This document shows, one piece after another, positions 33,839 to 45,045 of a DNA stretch of 64,000 nucleotides. Numbering within the stretch: position 1 is the stretch's first letter; every line of letters begins with the position of its first letter. Made by a program: the position numbers and the translations under genes. The notes below the pieces were generated by a model. It was not told the origin of the DNA. It saw only the letters and a list, made by a program, of their open reading frames with translations, and did not search any database. The DNA comes from Adiantum capillus-veneris (Eukaryota > Streptophyta > Polypodiopsida > Polypodiales > Pteridaceae): assembly GCA_014529385.2 (NCBI GenBank), contig CM043958.1, forward strand, positions 138,612,398 through 138,676,397, given 5' to 3'.

Positions 33839-34490
33839 TCCTTGAAAACGGACGCCTTTTCATTCAATGTGAATGTCTTTTTCATGAGGTAGACGACGCT
33901 CATTTAATGTGGCTTTCGTCATCATTGAAATTTAAAAAAATCACAAAACTGTCAATTGATGTTGGAATTTGAAGCTTTTGACACCGTCAATGCGTCCGAA
34001 ACGTCCAAAAACCTAAAAAACACCTATCTATTTGCCTCAATTTGTTACCCGGAGAGGGGGAAATCGCCAAAAAACCCCTAAAAAGGGGATTTTGGATCAT
34101 GGCGCGCAAGGGACCGTCTGGAGAATTCTAAATGACCCTCTACGTGCCGTGATCCACTTTTTTTTATTTTTTGCCTCATGGCACGTGGAGAGCCATTTGG
34201 AATTTTCCAGATGGCCCCCCCGCGCGCAATGAGGTAAAATCTCCTTTTTAGGGGTATTTTGATAATTTCTCCCTCTCTGGCTGTCAAATTGAGGCAAGTA
34301 GATAGACGTTTTTTAAGTTTTTGGTCATTTTGGATGCATTGGCGGTATCAAAAACTTTAAATTCTAACACCAACTGATAATTTTGTGATTTTTTAAATTT
34401 TAATTTATGACGAAAGCTATATTGAATGAGCGTCGTGTACTCCATGAAGACGACACACACATTGAATGAAAAAGTGACCATTTTCAAGGA
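33839..34490. mobile_element. Foldback MITE (about 650 bp hairpin)
   Basis: Left and right halves are inverted copies: TCCTTGAAAA, TTTCATTCAATGTG, ACGACGCTCATT, GCTTTCGTC and CCTCAATTTG on the left all reappear reverse-complemented in order on the right, with a T-rich turn near 34160. Arms are about 310 bp with moderate divergence. It has no coding capacity. Long-armed foldback MITEs are moved by transposases encoded elsewhere. I could not identify a convincing target-site duplication. Confidence 0.9.
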
Positions 34491-35660
34491 TTTTTGAAAA
34501 GTTAGGTTCACTTTTCAGAGTGTTCAGTTGTCCTTTTGGACGTACACAACAAGTGCAAGTATATTTTAAGAACATTTTCTAGAGAGAGAAATAGAATTTC
34601 TTAGAAGGCCCTCCAAATGACCTCCGAAATTTCCTAATGACACATGTGGTTCTAATAGTGCAATCAACCTTTATAGACATTAGGAAGAGAATGGATATAC
34701 GAGGGCCTTCTTATTTTGGGAGTTTACGGTAGTAAAACTTAATCAATCTTTGACCAAAGGATAGAATGGTGGGGTGTGTTAACACTAGTCTTAGGACGGA
34801 TGTATAAAAGTTCCTTAGGCCAAGTTTGTGGTGACCCTCAAGACATATGCAGAAAAGTGCCTTGGATCAACTGAAGTAGCTTATGATAGATTTTGGTATT
34901 TTGATCATAAATTTTGTATATAATATGAAATAATCATGGAAGTATGGTTTTAGTATGTGAAAAAAAGATAAAACTCATATTTGTCTTCAAAAGACTCAAA
35001 AGAAGGAATTTTTTAAAAATGGAAGTTATGCATTAAGTTGAATTTATTGTTGAGCCATCAATACTTATTGAGACATTGTAGAAGCTTCAAAACTCTATCA
35101 TTGAATTTTTAGATAATTTTGAGCCTACTTAAAAACATATACGACCTACATTAATGATTTAGTAAAATTTCTACGATTTAACAAATTTTTTCTTAAAAAT
35201 GGACAAGGAAATGTGTTAATATAGAGCCTAATTTAACCTTGTAATTTTGGGGATTTTCTTTTTGCAAGATTTTCTTTTCATGCTTTTGTAATTGTGGCAG
35301 TGTGTTTCAAGATTTTTGCCTATATCTCAATGCAATTTTGGTGTGTGTCACAATGTCATGGTTTATGGTTTAAGATATGCCAACCCTTTGCTCCATCAAC
35401 AAAAGTTTTTGAAAGTATCTCTATTCAAGAACATCTTGAATGTAATCATTAGAGAGTGAAATTGTTAGAGGATATGTATAGCAAGGGAGAAAAGCCCATA
35501 AGGGGATTGATTAGGTAGCTAGTGTGAAACAAAAAACAACATATGTAAGGCCCCTGTTATGAGAAGAAGCCATCGTGCATGAAAAAAATCACTTGTCAAA
35601 AAAACAAAAATCAATCCAGATTCCACGGTCTAATGGGTGGCGGTCAATGGTCAGTGGATG
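34491..35660. other. Unassigned AT-rich sequence
   Basis: No gene or repeat recognised between the MITE and the phosphatase exon. Confidence 0.4.
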
Positions 35661-35667
35661 TCGTTTA

Positions 35668-36491
35668 ATAGGCCGGCTTCTGTGAACGGTACCTCTTGTC
35701 TAATGAAGTCAGCAGGACACCATTAATATCAAGGATTAGAGCTGGCTTACTCTCAAACAATATGTTCCCAGGATCCTCCCATGGATGAGACACCATCCCA
35801 TCATCGTTCCTAACATAATCTGCAACACCACCTGCACTTCCTCCATCCTCCCTTTGTTGAGACACCGTCCCATCATCGTGCCTTACATAATCTATACCAC
35901 CTGCACCAGCTGCACAACCTCCATCACCACCTGCATCCACAGATGCATCACCATCTTCCTGAGGTGGTTCAGACTTTTCATTGGTAATCTCGATGTCCTC
36001 ACCTACACCAACTGCCCCACCTGCACAACTTGCTTCACCACCTGCATCCACATATGCATCACCATCTTCCCAAGGTGATCAGACTTTTCAATGATAATGT
36101 CCGTGTCTTCACTTGCATTGCCTGCACCACCTGCATCCACAGATTTGTCACCATCTTCCCGAGGTGGTTCAGACTTATCAATTGTAATCTCCGTGTCATC
36201 ACTTGCACCACCTGCACCAACTGCACAACTTGCATCACCACCTGCATCCACAGATGCATCACGATTTTCCCTTCCTGGTTCAGACTTTTTCATGCTAATC
36301 TCCATGTCCTCACTTGTACTGAGGACAAAAAACTCTGTGTTTTTATCCTCTTGGTCATCAATGCTGCTAGCACATGGTACTTGGCCCTCAACTCTAAATG
36401 AACCATCTACATCAGGAGGGTCTTCTATAGTAGACTGTGCTATCATACTTATTATGTGATCAAGATTGTCAATGTTGCTAGTGGCAGCATC
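35668..36491 (-). pseudogene. Acidic-repeat exon ending in an FCP1/SCP-like phosphatase start
   Basis: The exon opens after a good acceptor (TTTTTATGTTCAG) at about 36491 and reads DAATSNIDNLDHIIS. Then come four units of about 33 residues built on EDTEITIDKSEPPREDGDKS-VDAGG, rich in Asp/Glu/Gly/Ala. A one-base deletion near 36080 shifts frame between units. The end reads GNILFESKPALILDINGVLL, the beginning of the HAD-type FCP1/SCP phosphatase fold, whose catalytic motif is DxDG or, in many plant homologues, DxNG. The frame stops about 12 residues later at 35668, so the rest of the catalytic domain is absent here. Confidence 0.75.
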
Positions 36492-36679
36492 TGAACATAA
36501 AAACAATAATGAGATAAACAACAATGATGGACAACGCAAAAAAAATTTGATTTTGGCTTTCTTAATTCATAGGAAATGGAGAATTGTTACAAAGCCAAAA
36601 ATGGCGATAGGATTTAGGAAAAGATCCGAAAATGGGGATAGGCTACAAAGCAAAAATATCGAGACTTTGTTTGGAGTCT

Positions 36680-37162
36680 TTTTCTGACTCTGGTTGTTGT
36701 AGCACCTTTTCTTCCATATTCCATGTTACTATTTTCTTCAGTCTGTATGGCTAATTGGTCCTTTGATGTCTTTGTTTGCCCTTTTGCATCCTCTGAAGGA
36801 TTTTTGGCAGCTCCATCTGCAAGAGAGAAGAAACAATCAACAAGAATGAACCTTAAACAATACTATCTACCTTTAGGAAAAAACAAAACGAGAAATAACA
36901 CCTGTCATCTTTCTCTTTCTTTCACTTTGCATCATTTGTATGGTCTGCAGGATGGAGGGACTGGTGTCTCTAGCTGACACTTCATTGTCCTTCATTGATG
37001 AAGGAGCATTTTCTGTTTAATCTCCATTGGAGGGACTGGTGTCTTTGGCTGACACTTCATTGTCCTTCATTGATGAAGGAGCATTTTCTGCTTGATCTCC
37101 ATTCTCAGGACTATACTTCTCTAGCACACCTTCCTTCTCAACTGTATTCTCTAGCTCAGCCT
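36680..37162 (-). pseudogene. Two acidic linker exons upstream of the phosphatase
   Basis: One exon starts after CTCTCTTGCAG at 36819 and reads DGAAKNPSEDAKGQTKTSKD. The other starts after CATGAATGCAG at 37162 and reads AELENTVEKEGVLEKYSPEN followed by two near-identical units around ENAPSSMKDNEVSA, separated by a stop. The acceptor sites and similar acidic composition suggest the same reverse-strand gene as the phosphatase exon. Exon 3' ends are uncertain. Confidence 0.5.
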
Positions 37163-37199
37163 CTGCATTCATGAAAAGTATCAAGGAATCAAGAACTTG

Positions 37200-38165
37200 C
37201 TGTTTCAAGTTACATGTAGCTACAACATGACAATGGAATCTACCAGGCATGATAGTGGAAGCTACCAGGCAAGCACTGATAGCTACCATCACTATCCTGG
37301 TAGCTACCAATGCCATCTTGGTAGTTGGTTGACTAAGAGCTACCAAGATGACATAGGGGCCACCAATGCTATCCTAGTAGTAAGAAATCTAACAGTGGTG
37401 GTTAACATAATAAAAGCTTGGCAACAACCTTTATCTAAAACATCTTCCTTCTCAGCATGTACCAACACCTTGAATTTTGTTCTTCACAATAAGAAATTAA
37501 GAACAAGTTTTCAAGTTACATGCAGGGTCAGCATGACAATAAAAGCTACCAAGAAAGCACTAATAAGCTACCAGTACTACCAAATGCTATCCTAGTAGCT
37601 ACCTTGCCCCCTGCCATCATGGTAGCTACAAATGCTATCATGGTAGCTACCAATGTTATCCTGGTAGCTACCTTGTCCCTTGCAGGACTTCCTTGGCAGA
37701 ATGGCATCTCATGGCAAAATGGCAGCTACCAATGCAATCCTGGTAGCCACCTTGTCACTTGCAGGACTTCCTTGGCAGAATGGCAGTTCATGGAAGAATG
37801 GCAGCTACCAATGCAATCCTGGTAGCCACCTTGTCAATTGTAGGACATCCTTGGCAGAATGGCAGCTCATGGAACAATGGTAGCTACCACTATTATACTG
37901 GTAGCTACCAGGGTTGACACTGAGAACTTCCTTGTCACCAGCAGGAGTTCCATGGTAAAACAGTAGCTAATGGAAGAATGGTAGCTACCTTGCCACCAGC
38001 AAGACTTCCATGGGAGAATAGTAGCTCATGGAAGAATGGTAGCCACAGCCATACTGGTAGCTAGCTGTACCAGGATTAGCATGACAGCTGCCACTATGAG
38101 AGTGGTAGCTACCAGTATTGTACTAGTAGCTACCAGTCTTGTATTGGTAGCTACAATTAGCAAGG
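37200..38165. repeat. GGTAGCTACC minisatellite, block 1
   Basis: The palindromic decamer GGTAGCTACC and one-base variants recur many times. Between about 37640 and 38060 a unit of about 79 bp (GGCAGCTACCAATGCAATCC at 37721 and 37800, then TTGCAGGACTTCCTTGGCAG) repeats four to five times. It lies between exons of the reverse-strand gene, so it is probably intronic. Confidence 0.9.
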
Positions 38166-38949
38166 TTCCCTTGATAACAGAAACACCAAAAAAATTGATA
38201 AATTTAAGCTCAATGCTACAAAATGCAGCAGGGTGTATACCATGGTCCATGCTTAAGGGCATTGATGAGGGTTTGGTGTCTGATTGCACTCCTTGGAAAT
38301 TGGCATTCATAGTGCCGAGGATCACCAAAGACCGCATGGTATGCGAAATTGGTTGCATGCATCCCATCTCCATGTATGTTTCTTTGCTTGCAACAAGATG
38401 GCCAAAATAGTATATGTGAAAGGCATGATTGCAGGGCATCAAAAACATGCCAAGTGCATCATCGTCGTACATCATCAACCCACAAGCACTGCAAACTTTG
38501 TCCAAAGGTAAGGTGCCCATATCCACATGTGGAACTTTCAGCGGAGGTGCAGACAACAAAACTGTACTTCTTTTGACCTGCATGGTCTTCACAAAATCCA
38601 TCCGCGCCTATGCACACTCCTCCACTTCCTGTGTAAAATCTCTCTCCTTTAGAGCACTATCCACAACATCAAGTGGTGCCTTCTCCTCAACTACCACTTG
38701 CAATGTTTGCAGTGTTAGCGACAACCTGCCGACATTATTTTTAAGCTGCTCCACCTTCATTGCATCCACAGCATCGTCGCTACCTTCTGCCTTTAGTAAT
38801 GCAGCCTCTGCATCTTTCAACTGGCCTCTGAGCTTTTCCACTAGGAGGTTGGCACCTTCATTTCGGTGCACATCATCCTGAAGAAATTCCAGCTTCTTAA
38901 AAGCTTCATTATACTCTGACAATGCAAAATAATGCTTGCTTACAACCAT
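38110..38949 (-). pseudogene. Coiled-coil plus RING-like zinc domain exon
   Basis: A frame from 38949 encodes a helical segment (YNEAFKKLEFLQDDVHRNEG, EKLRGQLKDAEAALLKAEG). It meets one TAG at about 38608 and continues in the same frame through MDFVKTMQVKRSTVLL to CSACGLMMYDDDALG, MPCNHAFHIYYFGHLV and MEMGCMQPIS. The CxxC...CxHxxxH layout resembles a RING-type zinc finger, with Tyr at two places where Cys would complete it. The stop and these losses suggest decay. RING proteins are usually ubiquitin ligases; that role is family knowledge only. The frame runs into the minisatellite at about 38110. Confidence 0.65.
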
Positions 38950-39132
38950 GTTGTAAACAGTATCTAACTCTGTAAGAGACAGCGGACCAAATAAATTATT
39001 TTTCTACACATCATCCACTGTATCGATCGGAGTTTCCTGGGGTGGCAGAGGAGGAATGGAAAGCTACCCATCGCTTCTTCTTTGCATGTAATTTGCCTGG
39101 ATCCATATTTGTGACAATTCTGAAAACAAGGC

Positions 39133-39486
39133 CTAGTCAACCTGTCCCTTCAACTGCTCATATAGAAAGCCTCTAGCAAATCCTTTAGTCACCTCCATAC
39201 CATAATTTCCAGGAGGTTCTTGATACACGGATGTGAACAATACATAAAACTTGTTCCAGAGCTCTGGCTTCACATCTCTACATTTTACTTTGTTGCCCCT
39301 CTTTGGCACCTCCTTAAAGCATTTCAACCAATCTTTGTTGGTGAAATCTGCCTCAGTCAGCAGTCGAGCATCCACTCCAGAGTTGGGGAGGTTGTATACT
39401 TCATGTGCTTGATGCTTTGTCATGAAAAAAACTGTCTTCCTTTCAAATGGCACATATGGAGTGCACCAACAGCCTTTGCCCTGTAA
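39133..39486 (-). pseudogene. Exon of the same reverse-strand gene (unknown domain)
   Basis: The exon begins after TATTTTACAG at 39486 and reads GKGCWCTPYVPFERKTVFFM, KHQAHEVYNLPNSGVDARLL, NKVKCRDVKPELWNKFYVLF, then GFARGFLYEQLKGQ before a GT that could be a donor. About 115 codons are open. I do not recognise the domain. The clean acceptor and unbiased amino-acid composition argue for real, recently functional coding sequence. Confidence 0.6.
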
Positions 39487-39713
39487 AATACAGGGAAAAA
39501 CATAAGACCGTAGTTGTTTCCATACGGCAAACGCATACGGGTATGGAAGTATGATTGGAGTATGGTTCAACACTTAAGCTTGAAACATACATGGCCATAA
39601 ATTTACTGAAAACTTAGATAACTTATGCATGGTGAGCATTTATAATATCACAATTTTATAGAAGTTTTCACATTAAACATCAATTGTTGCATTGAGCAGG
39701 AGTAGAAGCAGGC

Positions 39714-39785
39714 TGGGCATGTGCATGAATAGGTGGTACAACTACCTGTGTCCCAGACAGATAGCTACCATGTAACTACCACCTT
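39714..39785 (+). repeat. Candidate terminal inverted repeat, left
   Basis: GCATGAATAGGTGG, ACTACCTGTGTC and GACA occur here in the order and spacing in which they occur, inverted, at 49636-49590. About 31 of 37 positions agree. A shorter related sequence is inverted at 40851-40817. Facing inward, it could be the left end of a DNA transposon enclosing the gene at 44.7-49.1 kb. Confidence 0.5.
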
Positions 39786-40103
39786 GGTATTTCTTTGCTA
39801 AATGAACTTTTTGATTGGTAGGTAGCTGGCTAACATAATGCTACCAACTTGTTATGTTTTTTGCAGAATGATGAATGCTACAATCTTGATGATCTCTGAT
39901 GCACTTTCCCTATATTAAATGAGTGTTGCAAGTGGTAGCTACCACACTGATAGAGTATCACTGATTCATGCTTCTTCATAGCACTATGATTTGCAATCCA
40001 TACGAGTACGGTCCCAACTATGCACAAGACATGAATGCATGTGCAGCAAGCCAATTGAAGTTCGGTAAAAAATGCAATGTGCACAAATATATCTGCTTTA
40101 ATG

Positions 40104-40195
40104 CATGCATGCATGCATGCCTCTACATAGGTTTTCAATGCAAGCTTGAATGCATGCATGCATGCCTCTACACGGGTTTTCAATGCAAGCTCAAA
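40104..40195. repeat. 45-bp tandem repeat rich in GCAT
   Basis: ATGCATGCATGCATGCCTCT followed by TTTTCAATGCAAGCT occurs twice at 45-bp spacing, within a wider ATGCATGC-rich stretch. Confidence 0.85.
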
Positions 40196-40357
40196 TGCAT
40201 GCACATTAGCTTATGGAGCTTGAATGCATCTACAAACATCTAGCCTCTAACTTAGGTTTGCTTCAAGCAAGCTTAAGAGAGATTACATGGACCTTGGAAA
40301 CAAGTTACAACAATAAATTGTGCAGAGACAGCCAGCAACACTAAGATGCAGTAGTAC

Positions 40358-40567
40358 CTCAGTGTTGGGGGTTATAACATCTGCCATTTTTGAATGTTTC
40401 TTTGCTATAGGAGTGCAGGGCTTTGGTGAAGGAGTCAAGACCTTCTTCTTCCTCTTTCCAGTAGGAGAGTCTGAGTGAATTAGGCGAGGGAGATGAATGA
40501 CGGACCCTCTTTCGCCTCCCAGTAATTGTGGTTGATTTTGCTTTAGCTGCAGGAGCTGCTCGGCCAC
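40358..40567 (-). pseudogene. Probable upstream exon, Lys/Pro-rich
   Basis: The frame reads AEQLLQLKQNQPQLLGGERG, then GKRKKKVLTPSPKPCTPIAK, and ends NTE at a GGTACTAC donor (exon end 40358). Joined to the exon at 39486 the protein stays in frame. The basic GKRKKK stretch looks like a nuclear localisation signal. The true start lies upstream or at a non-ATG position I cannot determine. A candidate transposon end at 40817-40851 lies just upstream. Confidence 0.5.
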
Positions 40568-40816
40568 CTGAGTTGCCCCCCCTCTGCAGCCGTTATCGAG
40601 CAGGAGGCATCATGATTGTGGAGTAAGGTGGCCCCCCCGCGCTACTTTCACACACACAATTGAAACTAAAAAGATAATTTTTAAAGCTTTTAAATCCAGC
40701 TCGCTGCTCAAGCCTTTTGATGAACAATTTTCAAATAAAACCTTATAAAAGATTCTCAATTTTTACTCACCTAGCTACCAACCAGCCCACCCCCTTGCTA
40801 CCACCCCCAAAAATGG

Positions 40817-40851
40817 ATAGCTAGTGTACCACATATTCATGCATCCACCCT
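40817..40851 (-). repeat. Third copy of the candidate terminal sequence
   Basis: Reverse-strand GGGTGGATGCATGAATA(T/G)GTGG matches the inverted end at 49636-49610 and faces left, towards the exon at 40.5 kb. Confidence 0.45.
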
Positions 40852-40942
40852 ATGGGCCTTCTTTGTCTGCTTGAGTCATGCATGTGGGCTCAAAAGAGAG
40901 TATTATTGATGGTAGATAAGGTGAAAGTAGAGTTTAAGGAAG

Positions 40943-40943
<1 letters not shown>

Positions 40944-41001
<58 letters not shown>
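40944..41001. repeat. (GA)n microsatellite
   Basis: About 29 uninterrupted GA units. Confidence 0.97.
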
Positions 41002-41007
<6 letters not shown>

Positions 41008-41557
41008 CTATGCGCATGTCTTGAGGTGAGGTGTCTTTTATGGTTAGGTCAATGACTATTTTGTGTTAGTACATTAGTGGTTAGTGTTAGTAATCACTAA
41101 AAAGTTAATGATATATTACAATGGGTAGAATGAGGTGGGTGGTTGAAGGAAGATGGGTGAATGAAGTGAGGGAATCCTTGTGATGGTGACGGTTTGAAGA
41201 AGTTTTTAACTTACTTGTGTAGGTTCTGAAAAATGAATGTCGATCCTCTTCTTCTTCTTCTTCTTCTCTTCTTACGTTGTCGTCGCCAAGGTTGAATCAC
41301 CACGATGAAAATGCTGATGTTGGTTGATGAGAATCCCCAATTAACAGAGATTAAGCATGGCTTTACATGCTGAATTTTATGTATATAGAGAAAAGGTAAG
41401 AAGAAATTATAATTTAGAGGTAATAGAGAGAGGCATAGAGATGGTGTATGTATATGTAGAATTCATATGAGAGCTATGGAAGTGAGAGGGGAGGTTAATG
41501 GTGAAGAAGGTGAGAGAAACCATGGAAGTTGCAGGTTTGAGTGATGAATGGAGAGGA

Positions 41558-41604
<47 letters not shown>

Positions 41605-43070
41605 GGGGGGGTGAATGGAGGTGAGAGAAGACTAGGGTGACTTGTGAGAAAAAGTGGGTAGATTGGGGTCAACCAAAAAAATCATATCTCACCGGTGGAA
41701 GCTCCAAAATTATGAAACATTTTGAGGTGATTATTCAACTTGTGAGCTAAATTTATTATTTTGGTCACTTTCTCAAATTTGGAGTAGAGGTGGACGCCAA
41801 AAATACCATCAAAATGCCTATTTTTTCTCATACAAAAGTCTTCAGTAGCCCCCCTTTTGATGAATTTGCATAATCCTCCAAGAGTGATCCCCTCATTGCA
41901 TGAAAGCATGACCTAATAGATTTTTGAGGTTTGAAAATATGCATGGATTAGGATTATTCACAAATATGATATATGGATATGATGAAAAAAAACACGTTAG
42001 TATATAAACAAGTCGTGGAATCTAGTGCCAGTTGTATATAAATATAAAATGGAAAAAATATATATATGAAAATATAGCGAATCAAATGACGGGTCCTCAT
42101 TTGTTTTATTGATTTAGGACTATTTACAAGAAGTAAGAAAAATACATGTAGAAAATGATAATTTAGTAAAAAGAAATGACTGGGTGAAAGGTATTTTTGT
42201 GGTTTTTTCTCGGAGTGGGTTCACACCAAGATTTGGAGAGGCTTGCATGAAAATATTTTTTATATAATAAAGAGTATGTACAATGGTAAGAGAATTATGG
42301 TAATGGTTTACATAACATACTGAGGTAAATAATGTCTACCTAGGAAAAATATTTAAATACCAAAATAATTATAAAAATATCTATATTTAGGCCCAATGAA
42401 ATATTTACACACAAATGAGCCATAATATTTTTATTTTTATTTTCATTTATTTTTTTGGCTCAACTAGCCCAGTGACTAGCTAGTTGAGGGTTTTAAAGGA
42501 GATATGGGAAAAGTCCACTAACTCACACACGCCTATTTACAATAAAAAGGTAGGAATAGCCATAGTGTTTGGGTGATTTTGATAGGGTGAGGTAGCTCAC
42601 TATGGCAATTTGGATAGCCAAAAAAGGACTATCAGTATGTCACTCCATCATGGTATATCATGGTGGCTATCAGTGTGTCACTCCAACAGTGCCATATCCA
42701 GGGTCTCGTCTCTTCAATAAGGTATATATACGACTACAACCATGGCAACCATTCTCACACATGACACTATGTACATTGTAGGATTTGGTCCCACATTACA
42801 AAACGCATAAAAAATGATGTGAACATTTATATTTCACATTGTAAATGTGCCACGATATGACAAGGTACAAAAGATCTATTTGACCAAGTCAAATATGGAT
42901 TTTGTGCACCGTGGCGCACCAGCTGTCTTTTGAACTCTTGGGAACCCAAAAACCCTCCAAAGTGATTCTTTGGTGCATATGCAACCCGATTTGGCCATAA
43001 TTTGCCTCAAAAACATGGCCTCACATGAAAAATCCTCTTTCCAACCACAAAAACACATCACATAGGCCTA
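41002..43070. other. Unassigned region with a (GT)n-poly-G tract
   Basis: No gene recognised. It contains a CTT/TTC-rich patch near 41250 and the compound microsatellite at 41560. Confidence 0.4.
41560..41611. repeat. Compound (GT)n-poly-G tract
   Basis: About 14 GT units are followed directly by 24 consecutive G (41588-41611). Confidence 0.96.
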
Positions 43071-43139
43071 ATTTGTGTCATGGTGCTCGAACTATCATCA
43101 CACCTCCCTAGGACTCAACATACCCCTTGCGCATGATTT

Positions 43140-43700
43140 TTTTGATGATCTAGAAATTGTAGACATAGGAGGGGTGTCTTCTGGGTATAAAGGGGATGCA
43201 CTTGCATTCTTGGACTGGTGCCTTGTGCACTTTGATGTATTTGTGTGGACCTGCTGCATGAAGACTAAAGCAGAAAATGTATTGAGTGCCTGCTTTCCTT
43301 ATCAGTTTTCCCAATTCAAGGAAATTTTTGCACAACAGGATTGTGTAAGAGATGCTAGAATCAAGATAATTGGTGGAAAGCCTGTATTTTACAAGAAGCT
43401 AAGTGACTTCTGGGAGAAAAGAGGTCAGTACACTGCTACATCCACCATTCTAGTGGATGACACACAGTACAAGTAGATGTGGAATCCTCCACGCACTTTC
43501 TTCATTGTGAAGAATATGGAAAATTAGAATCCCACTGAGATTCAAGGATATCTTACAACAATTGTAAGATCTTGGTTCACGGCTTGGCTTTGTGCGGAAG
43601 ATTGCCTTAAGTATGCCAAGGATTGTGCACTGCCGAGACCGATCGATAACCTAAGCATTAGGATCTCAAAGCAATGGCGTCTAGAGTATTACGGCTAGAT
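43140..43700 (+). pseudogene. FCP1/SCP-like (HAD) phosphatase, C-terminal part
   Basis: The frame reads GDALAFLDWCLVHFDVFVWT, then NVLSACFP, KEIFAQQDC, GGKPVFYKKLSDFWEKRGQY and STILVDDTQYK, a stop, then MWNPPRTFFIVKNMEN. This follows the FCP1/SCP phosphatase order: FL.WC...F.V.VWTS, Q..C, KPV..K.L..VW, and S.ILVDD...K....NP with the distal acidic pair. These enzymes dephosphorylate phosphoserine, for example on the RNA polymerase II tail. The N-terminal DxDG part is missing. It is on the opposite strand from the matching N-terminal fragment at 35.7 kb, and two stops make it a pseudogene. Confidence 0.82.
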
Positions 43701-44734
43701 ATATTATCCTGACATGTAACCATGATAAGTGATGTAAACAGTCAACCATTTACTGACTTATGGAGTATTTTGCTCACTTGTAATGATGACACGATGTAGT
43801 AAAGCAGCTTCCAATGCTCAATGTAGTAAAGCATCTTTTGTTAACTTGTACACTTGTTTACGTTTTCACATTGTTCATCATTGCACCTCCACAATTGCAC
43901 AATTACAAGTGCTTAACACAGCTTCCAATACCAGGAAATTTTAAGGGCAACTACCAGTTTGCATAGTAGCTACCCTTGTAGCTACTTAGCTACACTTGTA
44001 GCTACTTAGCTACACTTGTTTAATTTTTCTATGTCTGTTGTGGAGATGATTTATTTCTTATGGCTTATTGTACACACGGGAGTACTGGTGGGCACTTGGG
44101 TTGGTTCTAGTGGTCATGCTCGTTCATGCATCAGATGTATTCAGCATTTACCAGAGTCACCTATCCATTGTCTCTTAGTACTCGCACATGCAACCTCGAA
44201 CGTTCAAAAAGTGCTGCCGCGTTTGCACGCCCCTGTGCTTATTCTGAACGGCTCCTTATCGCCCCCAATGTGATGACCCCCCGCCCCCTTCACGACGTTC
44301 AGCTATAACGGTGCCGATGGCGAAGGCGGGAGAGAAGGAGGATCCTTCAAAAGACTGCTAACACCTGCTGCTGCAGGCCTGCAAAAGCTGACCTTATCCT
44401 CTGTCAACACAACTGTTGAGCAACCGCCTGCTGTGCATGTGCAAGATCCATCATCGGTTGGCTGTCCGGTCAGGGGCATCAAACCCTTGAATAGCATGCT
44501 GCATGTGCGAGTCTCATCTGGAGTTGCCCTCATCTCCTTTTTTAGGGAAAGGCTTTCGACAGAGTGTTCATGCTATCTGCCTCAGGATATCACATAGGCA
44601 TTTTAGACACGATTCAAGCAATTGCAAAACAGCGTGATGCTCAGCACAGAGATTACGGAGATTCCCCCAAAGAAAAAAAAGAAGAAAAGATGTTGAAGGG
44701 CCATCAAAAGCAGCTTAGATTAGAACTAGGAATG
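43701..44734. other. Unassigned region with short GTAGCTAC repeats
   Basis: Between 43960 and 44020 GTAGCTAC recurs every few bases, linking it to the minisatellites at 37 and 47 kb. 44300-44540 has a coherent but unrecognised Pro/Ala/Ser-rich composition on both strands. No gene assigned. Confidence 0.4.
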
Positions 44735-45045
44735 CTATACATAAAAAGGAGTGTTATTGTAAATAGCCTCATATGTTTCTGAGGGAAGTAAGAATTTTCT
44801 TGTACGTCCCACTTTCTGCATTGGGAACTTAATAGCTCGTACAAGGTGGGATTGCAAGGTGGCTTCAGGCTCATAATTTAATAGCTTGAACTCATAGGGA
44901 TTTTCTTTTGCTTGTTCGTACCAAACTCCTTTGACAACGAATGAGCCGGCATTGCAAACATTCCCCCATGCATCTCTTAGAAAAGCTTTAGTTTGAGTCT
45001 TTTCTGTTGTACATTTCAAGACATAGAAATCCACAAGCTCCTTAG
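44735..45045 (-). pseudogene. Transposase-type protein, C-terminal region
   Basis: The frame reads DFYVLKCTTEKTQTKAFLRD, WGNVCNAGSFVVKGVWYEQA and HLVRAIKFPMQKVGR, ending at 44735. It continues the protein whose catalytic core lies at 45.8-46.9 kb. The order (FYVLKC, VV.G.WYEQ, HLV) fits what I know of the C-terminal part of this widespread eukaryotic DFAENY-type family. The preceding segment is duplicated in tandem. Confidence 0.65.

Noticed and set aside
35785-36459. Forward-strand Thr/Cys/His-rich ORFs
   Set aside because: Antisense of the acidic-repeat phosphatase exon.
37197-38410. Forward-strand ORFs rich in Ala, Thr, Val and Met (VATNAIMVATN type)
   Set aside because: They translate the GGTAGCTACC minisatellite; composition follows the DNA repeat.
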